Source: Claveliimonas acetigenes (lineage in GTDB: Bacteria > Bacillota > Clostridia > Lachnospirales > Lachnospiraceae). Taken from it: a stretch of 64,000 nt of DNA. Within the stretch, counting starts at the first letter, position 1. Every line of letters starts with the position of its first letter. The stretch spans positions 372,001 to 436,000 of the forward strand of contig NZ_JAOQJU010000001.1 of the NCBI RefSeq assembly GCF_025567385.1, written 5' to 3'. The notes beneath the pieces were generated by a model. The model was not told the origin of the DNA, ran no database searches, and was given only the letters and a program-made list of their open reading frames with translations. The position numbers and the translations under genes are program-made. Positions 47,118-55,177 of this stretch are shown in pieces.

Positions 47118-48470
47118 ATGGAAGTAGCAGAAAAAAAGGTTCTGGTGTTTGGTTCCGGTATCAGTGGAATCGGGGCTGCGGGACTTTTGGAAGAACGTGG
47201 AGCGAAAGTTGTATTATATGACGGTAATGAGAAGCTTGACAGACAGGCAGTAAAAGATCAGCTTGGTACAGACAGCAAAACAGAGATTGTGCTGGGGGCT
47301 TTTCCGGAGGAATTGCTGGGTGTGCTGGATATGGTAATTATCAGTCCGGGTGTTCCCACAGATCTTCCGATTGTAAAGAAAATGCATGAGAAGAAGATTC
47401 CGGTGATTGGTGAGATTGAGCTTGCTTATCAGCTTGGAAAAGGCGAGGTGCTGGCAATTACAGGGACGAACGGAAAGACGACGACGACGGCGCTTTTGGG
47501 AGAGATTATGAAGAATGACCGGGAAAGTGTTTTTGTGGTTGGAAATATTGGAAATCCTTATACGACGGTAGTTGATGATACCCGGGAAGATTCTGTTATC
47601 GTGGCTGAGATGAGCAGCTTTCAACTGGAAAGTACGGATGCCTTCCGCCCCAGAGTCTCTGCAATTCTGAATCTGACACCGGATCATCTGAACCGTCATC
47701 ACACGATGGAAGCTTATATTCAGGCGAAGATGAATATTGCGAAGAACCAGACGCAGAACGATGTCTGTGTATTGAATTATGAAGATGAAGTTCTCAGAAA
47801 GTTTGGAGAAAAGATAGAGGCTCAGGTTCTGTATTTTAGCAGCAGGCGTAAGCTGGAAAAGGGAATTTATCTGGAAGATGGGAATATTATTTATAAAAAC
47901 CCGGAAGAATGTCTGGTATGTAATGTAAAGGAGCTGAAACTTCTGGGAATGCATAATTTTGAAAATGTCATGGCGGCGGTGGCGATGGCGGCTGCTTACG
48001 GTGTACCAATGGAGAAAATACGAGAGAGCGTCAGGACGTTTGCAGGGGTGGAACACAGAATAGAATTTGTGGCAGAAAAAAATGGAGTTGCCTATTATAA
48101 TGATTCCAAGGGCACGAACCCGGATGCTGCCATCAGAGGAATCCAGGCAATGAACCGTCCGACTGTGCTGATTGGCGGAGGGTATGATAAGAATTCCGAT
48201 TACAAAGAGTGGCTTATGAGCTTTGACGGAAAGGTAAAAGAACTTGTCCTGATCGGTCAGACGAAGGAGAAGATCGCAGAAGAAGCAAGAGAGTGCGGAT
48301 TGCATAATATTACGCTGGCGGACACTTTTGAAGAAGCAATGGATGTTTGTATCCGTACTGCTAAGCCGGGAGATGCTGTCCTTCTTTCACCGGCATGTGC
48401 AAGTTGGGGGATGTTTAAAAATTACGAAGAGCGGGGAGATAAATTTAAAGAAATTGTAAATTCCTTATAA
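47118..48470 (+). CDS. murD: UDP-N-acetylmuramoyl-alanine--D-glutamate ligase MurD
   Basis: 450 residues from ATG 47118 (GGGGAGG). KKVLVFGSGISGIGAAGLL (UDP-binding N-terminal domain), the ATP loop AITGTNGKTTTTALLGEI, AEMSSFQLEST, LNLTPDHLNRH and the C-terminal YNDSKGTNPDAA and LIGGGYDKNSD. Adds D-glutamate to UDP-MurNAc-L-Ala. Confidence 0.97.
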   Translation: MEVAEKKVLVFGSGISGIGAAGLLEERGAKVVLYDGNEKLDRQAVKDQLGTDSKTEIVLGAFPEELLGVLDMVIISPGVPTDLPIVKKMHEKKIPVIGEIELAYQLGKGEVLAITGTNGKTTTTALLGEIMKNDRESVFVVGNIGNPYTTVVDDTREDSVIVAEMSSFQLESTDAFRPRVSAILNLTPDHLNRHHTMEAYIQAKMNIAKNQTQNDVCVLNYEDEVLRKFGEKIEAQVLYFSSRRKLEKGIYLEDGNIIYKNPEECLVCNVKELKLLGMHNFENVMAAVAMAAAYGVPMEKIRESVRTFAGVEHRIEFVAEKNGVAYYNDSKGTNPDAAIRGIQAMNRPTVLIGGGYDKNSDYKEWLMSFDGKVKELVLIGQTKEKIAEEARECGLHNITLADTFEEAMDVCIRTAKPGDAVLLSPACASWGMFKNYEERGDKFKEIVNSL

Positions 48471-48485
48471 GGAGAGGGCTTCAGG

Positions 48486-49568
48486 TTGCCGGATTCAAAA
48501 AAAAGAAAATATGATTACACTTTGCTGGCTGCATTATTCCTGCTTATCATTACGGGACTAGTGATTCTTTACAGTACAAGTGCCTACAACGGAGAAGTGA
48601 AATTTCAGGATTCTTTTTATTATTTGAAAAAGCAGGTTTTTGCCACAAGTCTTGGGATTGCGGCGATGTTTTTTATGGCAAATACAGATTATCATATCTG
48701 GCGGCACCTTGCTGTGTTGGGATATATTACGGCAATTCTTCTGTCAGTAGCCGTTATATTTGTAGGAGATGAATACAATGGGTCCAAAAGATGGCTGTCT
48801 TTAGGACCTCTTTCTTTTCAGCCGTCAGAGTTTGCCAAAGTGGCGATTATTTTGTTTCTTGCACATATTGTAACGAAGAATGTAAAACAGATGGGAAATA
48901 TGAAGACGCTTTTGAAAGTTATGATTTCCATCCTGCCGATTGTAGGGCTGGTAGGAGCCAGTAATCTGAGCACGGCAATCATTATTCTTGGGATTGGAGT
49001 TGTTTTGGTATTTGTTGCCAGCCCGAAGTATGGGCAATTCCTTTGGATGGGAACGCTGGGAGCAGGATTTATGGCAATTTTCCTGGCACTTGAAAGTTAT
49101 CGGCTTGAGCGTATTGCTATTTGGAGAAATCCGGAAGCATATGAGAAAGGGTACCAGACGCTGCAGGGACTTTATGCAATAGGCTCCGGCGGCTTGTTCG
49201 GGCGGGGACTCGGGGAAAGTGTTCAGAAACTGGGATTTGTGCCGGAAGCTCAAAATGATATGATTTTTTCGATTGTTTGTGAGGAATTGGGGCTTTTTGG
49301 GGCGGGATTCATATTGATCCTGTTTTTGATACTTATCTGGCGCTTTTTTGTGATTGCGACGCAGGCGCAGGATCTTTTTGGAGCGCTGATTGCGTCAGGA
49401 GCAATGGCGCATATGATGATACAGGTGATTTTAAATATTGCAGTTGTTACCAATACCATACCGAATACGGGGATTACGCTGCCGTTTATCAGTTACGGCG
49501 GAACTTCGGTCGTATTTCTTTTATTGGAAATGGGGCTTGTGTTGAGTGTGTCTTCTCTGGTAAAATAG
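48486..49568 (+). CDS. ftsW: Cell-division SEDS glycosyltransferase FtsW
   Basis: 360 residues from TTG 48486, with AAGGAGAGGG upstream. GLVILYSTSAYNGEVKFQDSFYYLKKQ, SLGPLSFQPSEFAKVAIILFLAH, SNLSTAIIILG, YQTLQGLYAIGSGGLFGRGLGESVQKLG, EAQNDMIFSIVCEELG and TGITLPFISYGGTSVVFLLLEMG. Within the dcw operon, after murD. Partner of the class B PBPs encoded upstream. Confidence 0.94.
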   Translation: MPDSKKRKYDYTLLAALFLLIITGLVILYSTSAYNGEVKFQDSFYYLKKQVFATSLGIAAMFFMANTDYHIWRHLAVLGYITAILLSVAVIFVGDEYNGSKRWLSLGPLSFQPSEFAKVAIILFLAHIVTKNVKQMGNMKTLLKVMISILPIVGLVGASNLSTAIIILGIGVVLVFVASPKYGQFLWMGTLGAGFMAIFLALESYRLERIAIWRNPEAYEKGYQTLQGLYAIGSGGLFGRGLGESVQKLGFVPEAQNDMIFSIVCEELGLFGAGFILILFLILIWRFFVIATQAQDLFGALIASGAMAHMMIQVILNIAVVTNTIPNTGITLPFISYGGTSVVFLLLEMGLVLSVSSLVK

Positions 49569-49595
49569 CAGATGTGGAAAAAGAGGAGGAGTGAT

Positions 49596-50342
49596 ATGAT
49601 TCGGAAGAGAAAGAAGAGTTACAAGTTATATGCGTTGACTGTTATTGTGCTTGGTATTGCAATTATTGTGATGTCAGTATTCCTACTCTTTTATGTACAG
49701 AAGATAGAAGTAACGGGAAATGAATATACGGATAGCCAGGAGATTGTGGAATTAGTAAAAGAAGATAGATACACTTTTAATTCACTGTATGTTTTGTGGA
49801 AATACCGTTTTTCAGATTATGAGAAACCGGGCAGTGTTGTTAGCATGAAAGCAAGCCTTAAGAATCCATGGACGGTGAAAATCCGTGTCGGGGAAAAAGA
49901 AATCATTGGCTATGTGTATGACGAAGGAAGTTATGTATATTTTGATAAAGAGGGCACGGTGGTTCTGAAGGAAACGAAGATTCTGGAAGGCGTTCCCTGT
50001 ATTGAGGGGATTTCTGCCGCCGGCACGGAATTGTATGCGACGATTCCTAACATAGATGAAGATCTTTTTGAGGCGATTCTGGATACGACGACCCAGTTAA
50101 AGCAGTTTGAATTGGCGCCGGACAGAATTGTCTGCGGAGACAGTGGTATTTATTTGGTTTTTCAGGATGTATGCGTAGCGCTGGGAGATAAGGTTACATT
50201 GGAGAAAATGGCGCAGATACCGCCGATTCTTTCTAAGCTTCAAGGCCAGACAGGGACGCTCCGACTGGAGCATTACGAAGATGAAAGTAATACGATTACT
50301 TTTGATTCTGGTGAATTGCCGGAAGAAGTGCAGGAAAAATAG
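49596..50342 (+). CDS. ftsQ: Cell division protein FtsQ/DivIB
   Basis: 248 residues from ATG 49596 (GAGGAGGAG). A basic N-terminus (IRKRKKSYKL), a transmembrane helix (ALTVIVLGIAIIVMSVFLLFYV), then a POTRA-like domain (VQKIEVTGNEYTDSQEIVELVKEDRYTFN) and the beta region with GSYVYFDKEGTVVLKET. Forms the FtsQLB/DivIB-DivIC-FtsL complex. Last gene before ftsZ. Confidence 0.88.
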   Translation: MIRKRKKSYKLYALTVIVLGIAIIVMSVFLLFYVQKIEVTGNEYTDSQEIVELVKEDRYTFNSLYVLWKYRFSDYEKPGSVVSMKASLKNPWTVKIRVGEKEIIGYVYDEGSYVYFDKEGTVVLKETKILEGVPCIEGISAAGTELYATIPNIDEDLFEAILDTTTQLKQFELAPDRIVCGDSGIYLVFQDVCVALGDKVTLEKMAQIPPILSKLQGQTGTLRLEHYEDESNTITFDSGELPEEVQEK

Positions 50343-50373
50343 GCGAAAATCAGGAAAAATAGGTAAAATTCTA

Positions 50374-50402
50374 TTGATATTTTGATTAAAAACCTATATT
50401 AT
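50374..50402 (+). promoter_or_regulatory. Candidate ftsZ promoter
   Basis: TTGATA (50374-50379), 17 bp, TATTAT (50397-50402), in the 136-bp gap before ftsZ. It would allow ftsZ transcription apart from the dcw read-through. Confidence 0.65.
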
Positions 50403-50478
50403 ATAACTTAGGTGGCAGAGATTTTGCTTACGGGATGTATAATATTTTATTAAGGATGGAACGAAGGAGGAGAAACCC

Positions 50479-51687
50479 TTGTTAGAAATTAAAACAAACG
50501 AATCAGAAGCAGCAGCTAAGATAATTGTTATTGGAGTAGGCGGAGGCGGTAACAATGCTGTCAACCGTATGATTGATGAGCAGATAGCCGGCGTTGAATT
50601 TATTGCGATTAATACAGATAAACAGGCACTTCAGTTATGTAAGGCTCCTACACTTATGCAGATTGGGGACAAGCTTACCAAAGGACTGGGTGCGGGAGCG
50701 AAACCAGAGATTGGTGAGAAAGCGGCAGAAGAAAGCTCAGAAGAGATTTCAGCAGCATTGAAGGGCGCAGACATGGTATTCGTAACTTGCGGTATGGGAG
50801 GCGGAACCGGAACGGGGGCAACTCCTGTGGTAGCAAAGATTGCGAAGGAGCAGGGCGCTTTGACTGTAGGTGTTGTGACGAAGCCTTTCCATTTTGAGTC
50901 TAAGACAAGAATGAATAATGCTCTCTCAGGAATTGAGAAGTTAAAAGAAAGTGTTGATACACTGATTGTAATTCCGAATGATAAGCTTTTGGAAGTTGTA
51001 GACAGAAGGACTACGATGCCGGAGGCGTTGAAGAAGGCTGATGAAGTATTGCAGCAAGGTATTCAGGGAATCACGGATCTGATTAATGTTCCGGCTCTGA
51101 TTAACCTTGACTTTGCGGATGTCCAGACCGTTATGACGGATAAGGGTATTGCTCATATTGGTATCGGCGAAGGCCGCGGTGACGACAAGGCTCTTGAGGC
51201 AGTAAAACAGGCTGTTGCGAGTCCGCTTCTTGAGACGACGATTGCAGGAGCTTCTCATGTAATCATCAATGTATCCGGTGACATTACACTTATGGATGCC
51301 TCTGACGCGGCAGAATATGTACAGGATCTTGCAGGTGAGGATGCGAATATTATTTTTGGTGCGATGTATGACGATTCCAGAACGGATGAGGCAACGATTA
51401 CCGTTATTGCGACAGGATTACATAATGTCGGCGGTACAACCTCTAAGCTGAAATCCAGACTGGAAAGCAATCAGCGGTCTAATATGGTTCCGCCCGCATC
51501 AGGATATGATAGAAACGCACATGCGTCGAAGGTAGATTTTGGCGCTGCGCCTACATCAGCAGGAGGGACAACTTCCGCTCCGAGAAGAACGGTGGGAGGA
51601 ACGATGCCTACTTTAGAGACGCCGAAGACACCAACCAGTAAGGTGAAGGAGCAGTCTATCAAGATTCCGGATTTCTTTAAAAGATAA
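50479..51687 (+). CDS. ftsZ: Cell division GTPase FtsZ
   Basis: 402 residues from TTG 50479 (AAGGAGGAG). GVGGGGNNAVNRMI, the tubulin signature GMGGGTGTGATPV (about residues 107-119), MNNALSGIEKLKESVDTLIVIPNDKL, DFADVQTVM and the T7-loop region. A variable linker rich in Pro/Thr/Ala ends in the conserved C-terminal peptide IKIPDFFKR that binds partner proteins. No ftsA is encoded beside it, as usual in Clostridia. Confidence 0.97.
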   Translation: MLEIKTNESEAAAKIIVIGVGGGGNNAVNRMIDEQIAGVEFIAINTDKQALQLCKAPTLMQIGDKLTKGLGAGAKPEIGEKAAEESSEEISAALKGADMVFVTCGMGGGTGTGATPVVAKIAKEQGALTVGVVTKPFHFESKTRMNNALSGIEKLKESVDTLIVIPNDKLLEVVDRRTTMPEALKKADEVLQQGIQGITDLINVPALINLDFADVQTVMTDKGIAHIGIGEGRGDDKALEAVKQAVASPLLETTIAGASHVIINVSGDITLMDASDAAEYVQDLAGEDANIIFGAMYDDSRTDEATITVIATGLHNVGGTTSKLKSRLESNQRSNMVPPASGYDRNAHASKVDFGAAPTSAGGTTSAPRRTVGGTMPTLETPKTPTSKVKEQSIKIPDFFKR

Positions 51688-51699
51688 TAAATATGTTTA

Positions 51700-51737
51700 C
51701 AAAAAGCAGTTTGAACGTAAGTTCAGGCTGCTTTTTT
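51700..51737 (+). terminator. ftsZ terminator
   Basis: AAAAAGCAG...TGAAC pairs with GTTCA...CTGCTTTTTTT. Its T-run merges into the Spo0A box TGTCGAA. Confidence 0.85.
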
Positions 51738-51803
51738 TGTCGAAGAAAACTTTTGTCCATCTACCAGTATCTGACAAATTCTTCAGAGATCTATTCGTAT
51801 AAT
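51737..51803 (+). promoter_or_regulatory. spoIIG-type promoter with Spo0A box
   Basis: CTGACA (51770-51775) and TATAAT (51798-51803) are separated by 22 bp, the unusual spacing of the Bacillus subtilis spoIIG promoter that requires Spo0A. A perfect Spo0A box TGTCGAA is at 51737-51743. Expected: sigma-A plus Spo0A~P drives spoIIGA-sigE at the start of sporulation. Confidence 0.8.
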
Positions 51804-51860
51804 TAATCATGCTTAAGTACCAAATCGATTTAGTATCATAAGAGAAGGAGAAGGTGGAAC

Positions 51861-52640
51861 GTGTATTATGAATTGTACATAGACGTATTGTTTTTAGTAA
51901 ACTTTATGATGGATTATATACTGCTTTTGATTACACGCAGGCTTATCAAAGCGGATGCTTCGTATGGCCGTGTCTGTCTGGGCGCGCTTGCAGGATCTAT
52001 ATTGACCTGTGTGATAGTAGTAATACCTGTCCCGTATACGTTTATAAAATTCATTTTGTTCCATACAGTTGTAAATGTTGTGTTAATTAAAACGGGGCTC
52101 GGGATCAAGTGGGGGCGGATTTTTGTAAAAGCGCTGATTACCCTTTATATTAGTGGGTTCCTGGTAGGCGGCATCTTTTCCTGTCTTGATCAGTATGTGA
52201 AAACAGGCAGTCTTTTTTTTGCCTTGGCAGTGGCAAGCTATTATATTGCTTCTGCTGTGCTGGCATTTTTGATGTCGCTGCTGCATTTTGGAAAATATTT
52301 CTGCAGGGTTGAATTGTATCTGGGTGAAAAATCCTGTACGGTCAGAGCGCTTTTGGATACCGGTAACCGGTTGAATGATACCTTTACAGGCAAAGCGGTC
52401 AGCATCGTTGACAGGAAAACCGCGGAGGATTTATTTGACGGAAAGATTCCGGAAAGCATCCGGTATATCCCTTACCATTCAATTGGCAGGAACAGAGGGG
52501 TGATTCCGGTTGTGACACTGGATAAAATGTGTATCTGCGGCGAAGAAGAAGAGTGGATAGAACTTCCGGTTATCGGAATCAGCGATGGAGAAATATCCCT
52601 GGGAAAAGAATATGATATGATACTGAACCCTGAAGTATAG
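51861..52640 (+). CDS. spoIIGA: Sigma-E processing peptidase SpoIIGA
   Basis: 259 residues from GTG 51861. Five transmembrane segments in the first 150 residues (YYELYIDVLFLVNFMMDYILLLITRRL onward) and a C-terminal aspartic-protease half with RALLDTGNRLND (Asp166), where two molecules form the active site. It is about 50 residues shorter than the B. subtilis form. Cuts the pro-peptide from sigma-E encoded 14 bp further. Confidence 0.93.
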   Translation: MYYELYIDVLFLVNFMMDYILLLITRRLIKADASYGRVCLGALAGSILTCVIVVIPVPYTFIKFILFHTVVNVVLIKTGLGIKWGRIFVKALITLYISGFLVGGIFSCLDQYVKTGSLFFALAVASYYIASAVLAFLMSLLHFGKYFCRVELYLGEKSCTVRALLDTGNRLNDTFTGKAVSIVDRKTAEDLFDGKIPESIRYIPYHSIGRNRGVIPVVTLDKMCICGEEEEWIELPVIGISDGEISLGKEYDMILNPEV

Positions 52641-52654
52641 AGGAGGAATGGAAC

Positions 52655-53395
52655 ATGATGATTAAAATAGCAGTACCGAATCAATTTAAACTAAAAGTTA
52701 TCCCGGATTTTCGTACATTGCTATTACCTGATAAGAGAGATATACATTATATAGGTGGGTCGGATATCCTCCCTGCCCCCCTGGAAATGGATGATGAAGC
52801 GAGGACAATCCGTAAGCTGGGTACAGAAGAAGATAAGACTGCTAAGAAGAGGCTGATTGAACATAATCTCCGTCTGGTGGTGTATATAGCCAAAAAATTT
52901 GATAATACGGGCGTCGGAGTGGAGGATTTAATTTCTATAGGAACGATTGGGTTAATCAAAGCAATTAATACATTTAATCCGGAAAAGAAAATTAAACTCG
53001 CAACTTATGCGTCGAGGTGTATAGAGAATGAGATTTTAATGTATTTGAGGCGTAATAATAAAACAAAGCTGGAGGTTTCTATCGATGAACCGCTGAATGT
53101 GGATTGGGATGGCAATGAACTTCTTTTGTCGGATATTCTGGGGACAGAGGAGGATACTATTTATAAAGATCTGGAAAATGAAGCGGAGCGAAAGCTTTTG
53201 ATAAAGGCACTCAGCCATCTTTCAGGAAGGGAACAGATGATTATTAAGATGCGTTTTGGTATAGGTATGCCGGACGGAGAAGAAAAAACACAGAAGGAAG
53301 TGGCAGATATTCTGGGGATTTCCCAGTCTTACATATCCAGGCTTGAGAAGAAAATTATGCAGCGTCTGCGGAGAGAAATGGTGAAATATTCATAG
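52655..53395 (+). CDS. sigE: RNA polymerase sigma-E (sporulation, mother cell)
   Basis: 246 residues, AGAGGAGG before ATG 52655. A pro-sequence (about 1-30; LPDKRDIHYIGGSDILPAPL) is followed by region 2 (LIEHNLRLVVYIAKKFDNTGVGVEDLISIGTIGLIKAINTFNPEKKIKLATYASRCIENEILMYLR) and region 4 (QKEVADILGISQSYISRLEKKIMQRLR). Drives the early mother-cell regulon, which in other spore formers includes cotJ; this links it to the broken operon at the left of the window. Confidence 0.97.
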   Translation: MMIKIAVPNQFKLKVIPDFRTLLLPDKRDIHYIGGSDILPAPLEMDDEARTIRKLGTEEDKTAKKRLIEHNLRLVVYIAKKFDNTGVGVEDLISIGTIGLIKAINTFNPEKKIKLATYASRCIENEILMYLRRNNKTKLEVSIDEPLNVDWDGNELLLSDILGTEEDTIYKDLENEAERKLLIKALSHLSGREQMIIKMRFGIGMPDGEEKTQKEVADILGISQSYISRLEKKIMQRLRREMVKYS

Positions 53396-53443
53396 TCACA
53401 TAATGAAAAAGGTGGTACAATAAAAGAAAAAGGGGTTGGGTGT

Positions 53444-55051
53444 ATGAGACTTAGCTTTTTTGGAGCAGCCCATGAAGTAACAGGAAGCTGTCATTTGCTG
53501 CAGGCATGTGGAAAGAATATTCTGATTGACTGTGGGATGGAGCAGGGACCGGATCTGTATGAGAATCAGCCGCTTCCGGTGTCGGCCAGAGAGATTGATT
53601 ATGTTTTACTTACGCATGCGCACGTAGATCATTCCGGCAAATTACCGCTTCTTTGCAGGCAGGGATTTTGCGGAGAGATTGTTACCACATTTGCCACGTC
53701 GGATTTGTGTAATATTATGCTCCGTGACTGTGCACATATTCAGGAATTTGAGGCTGAGTGGAGAAACAGGAAGGCAAAAAGAAGCGGGGCGGAGCCATAT
53801 GAACCGATGTATACCATGGAAGATGCGCAGAATGCGATAAAGCTATTGGCGCCTTGCGACTATGGACAAAGAATAACGCTCTGTGACGGGATTGAGGTAC
53901 AATTTAATGATATCGGCCATCTTCTTGGTTCTGCAAGCATTGAGGTCTGGGTTACGGAAGGAGACGTAAGGAAAAAGATTGTATTTTCCGGTGATGTGGG
54001 GAATACGGATCAACCAATTATCAAGGATCCGCAGAAGGTGAAGGAAGCAGATTATATTGTGATTGAGTCAACTTACGGAGACAGAACCCATGGAGTGGAA
54101 AGACCGGATTACATAGGAGAGTTTACCAGGATATTGAAAGAGACTTTCGAAAAAGGAGGTAATGTGGTGATTCCTTCCTTTGCGGTAGGAAGGACGCAGG
54201 AACTTCTCTATTTCATCAGAGAGATTAAAGAGAAAAGGCTGCTTCCTGAATATCCGGATTTTGATGTGTATGTGGATAGTCCGCTTGCGGTGGAGGCAAC
54301 CAATGTTTTCAATAAAAATGTGAAATCTTGTTTTGATGAGGAAGCAATGGCACTTGTGGAACAAGGAATTAACCCATTACGGTTTCCGGGGCTTAAGACA
54401 TCTGTTACCAGCGAGGATTCCAAAGCCATCAATATGGATGAAAAACCGAAGGTAATTATCTCTGCTTCCGGTATGTGTGACGCGGGACGTATCCGACATC
54501 ATCTCAAGCATAATCTATGGAGACCGGAGTGTACGATTTGTTTTGTGGGATATCAGGCAGTGGGTACATTAGGGCGCAAATTAATTGAAGGTGCGGAATG
54601 TGTGAAACTGTTTGGCGAAAATATTACAGTAAATGCGCGGATTGAATCTTTGAAAGGGATAAGCGGACATGCGGATATGAACGGTCTTCTTGACTGGCTG
54701 AAAGGTTTCGAGAGCCGGCCGGAAAGAATCATTGTTGTACATGGCGAGGATACTGTGACGGAAAGATTTGCAAAAGTTGTTGAAGAAACAATAAAGTGTC
54801 CTGCGTTCGCTCCATTTTCAGGAGGCTGCGTGGATCTTGTGACAAATACCATACTTTCTGAAGGCGTCAGAGTGCCGAAGAAGGCGGTAGAGAAGCCGGA
54901 GAGAGCAAGGGCATCTGCGGCGTTTGGCCGTGTGGTAGCTGCCGCAAAATACTTGATGGAAGTTGTGCTTAAGAATGAGGGACTTGCGAATAAGGAGCTT
55001 GCAAAATTCGAGACACAGATCCACAATCTGGCAGATAAATGGGACAGATAA
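53444..55051 (+). CDS. Beta-CASP metallo-beta-lactamase RNase-like protein
   Basis: 535 residues. N-terminal MBL fold: GSCHLLQACGKNILIDCGMEQGPD, motif 2 LTHAHVDHSGKLPLL, a later FNDIGHLLGSASIEVW and FSGDVGNTDQPI. The beta-CASP insert has PSFAVGRTQELLYF and SASGMCDAGRIRHHLKHNLW, then FVGYQAVGTLGRKLIEGA and GISGHADMNGLLDWL. It resembles YSH1/CPSF-type RNA nucleases widespread in Clostridia. An insertion around 95-150 and a long C-terminal tail are visible. Not part of the sporulation operon as far as seen. Confidence 0.92.
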   Translation: MRLSFFGAAHEVTGSCHLLQACGKNILIDCGMEQGPDLYENQPLPVSAREIDYVLLTHAHVDHSGKLPLLCRQGFCGEIVTTFATSDLCNIMLRDCAHIQEFEAEWRNRKAKRSGAEPYEPMYTMEDAQNAIKLLAPCDYGQRITLCDGIEVQFNDIGHLLGSASIEVWVTEGDVRKKIVFSGDVGNTDQPIIKDPQKVKEADYIVIESTYGDRTHGVERPDYIGEFTRILKETFEKGGNVVIPSFAVGRTQELLYFIREIKEKRLLPEYPDFDVYVDSPLAVEATNVFNKNVKSCFDEEAMALVEQGINPLRFPGLKTSVTSEDSKAINMDEKPKVIISASGMCDAGRIRHHLKHNLWRPECTICFVGYQAVGTLGRKLIEGAECVKLFGENITVNARIESLKGISGHADMNGLLDWLKGFESRPERIIVVHGEDTVTERFAKVVEETIKCPAFAPFSGGCVDLVTNTILSEGVRVPKKAVEKPERARASAAFGRVVAAAKYLMEVVLKNEGLANKELAKFETQIHNLADKWDR

Positions 55052-55177
55052 AAGATAGTGGAAGAAAAGGTGCTTTGTGATGCAAAGCCCTTTTTTTATT
55101 TGGAAAAGAGTGGTAAACTGATAAAAGTCTTTGGCACGGACATAATGAAAAGAAAGGGAGAAGGTAGGAGAAGTAAA

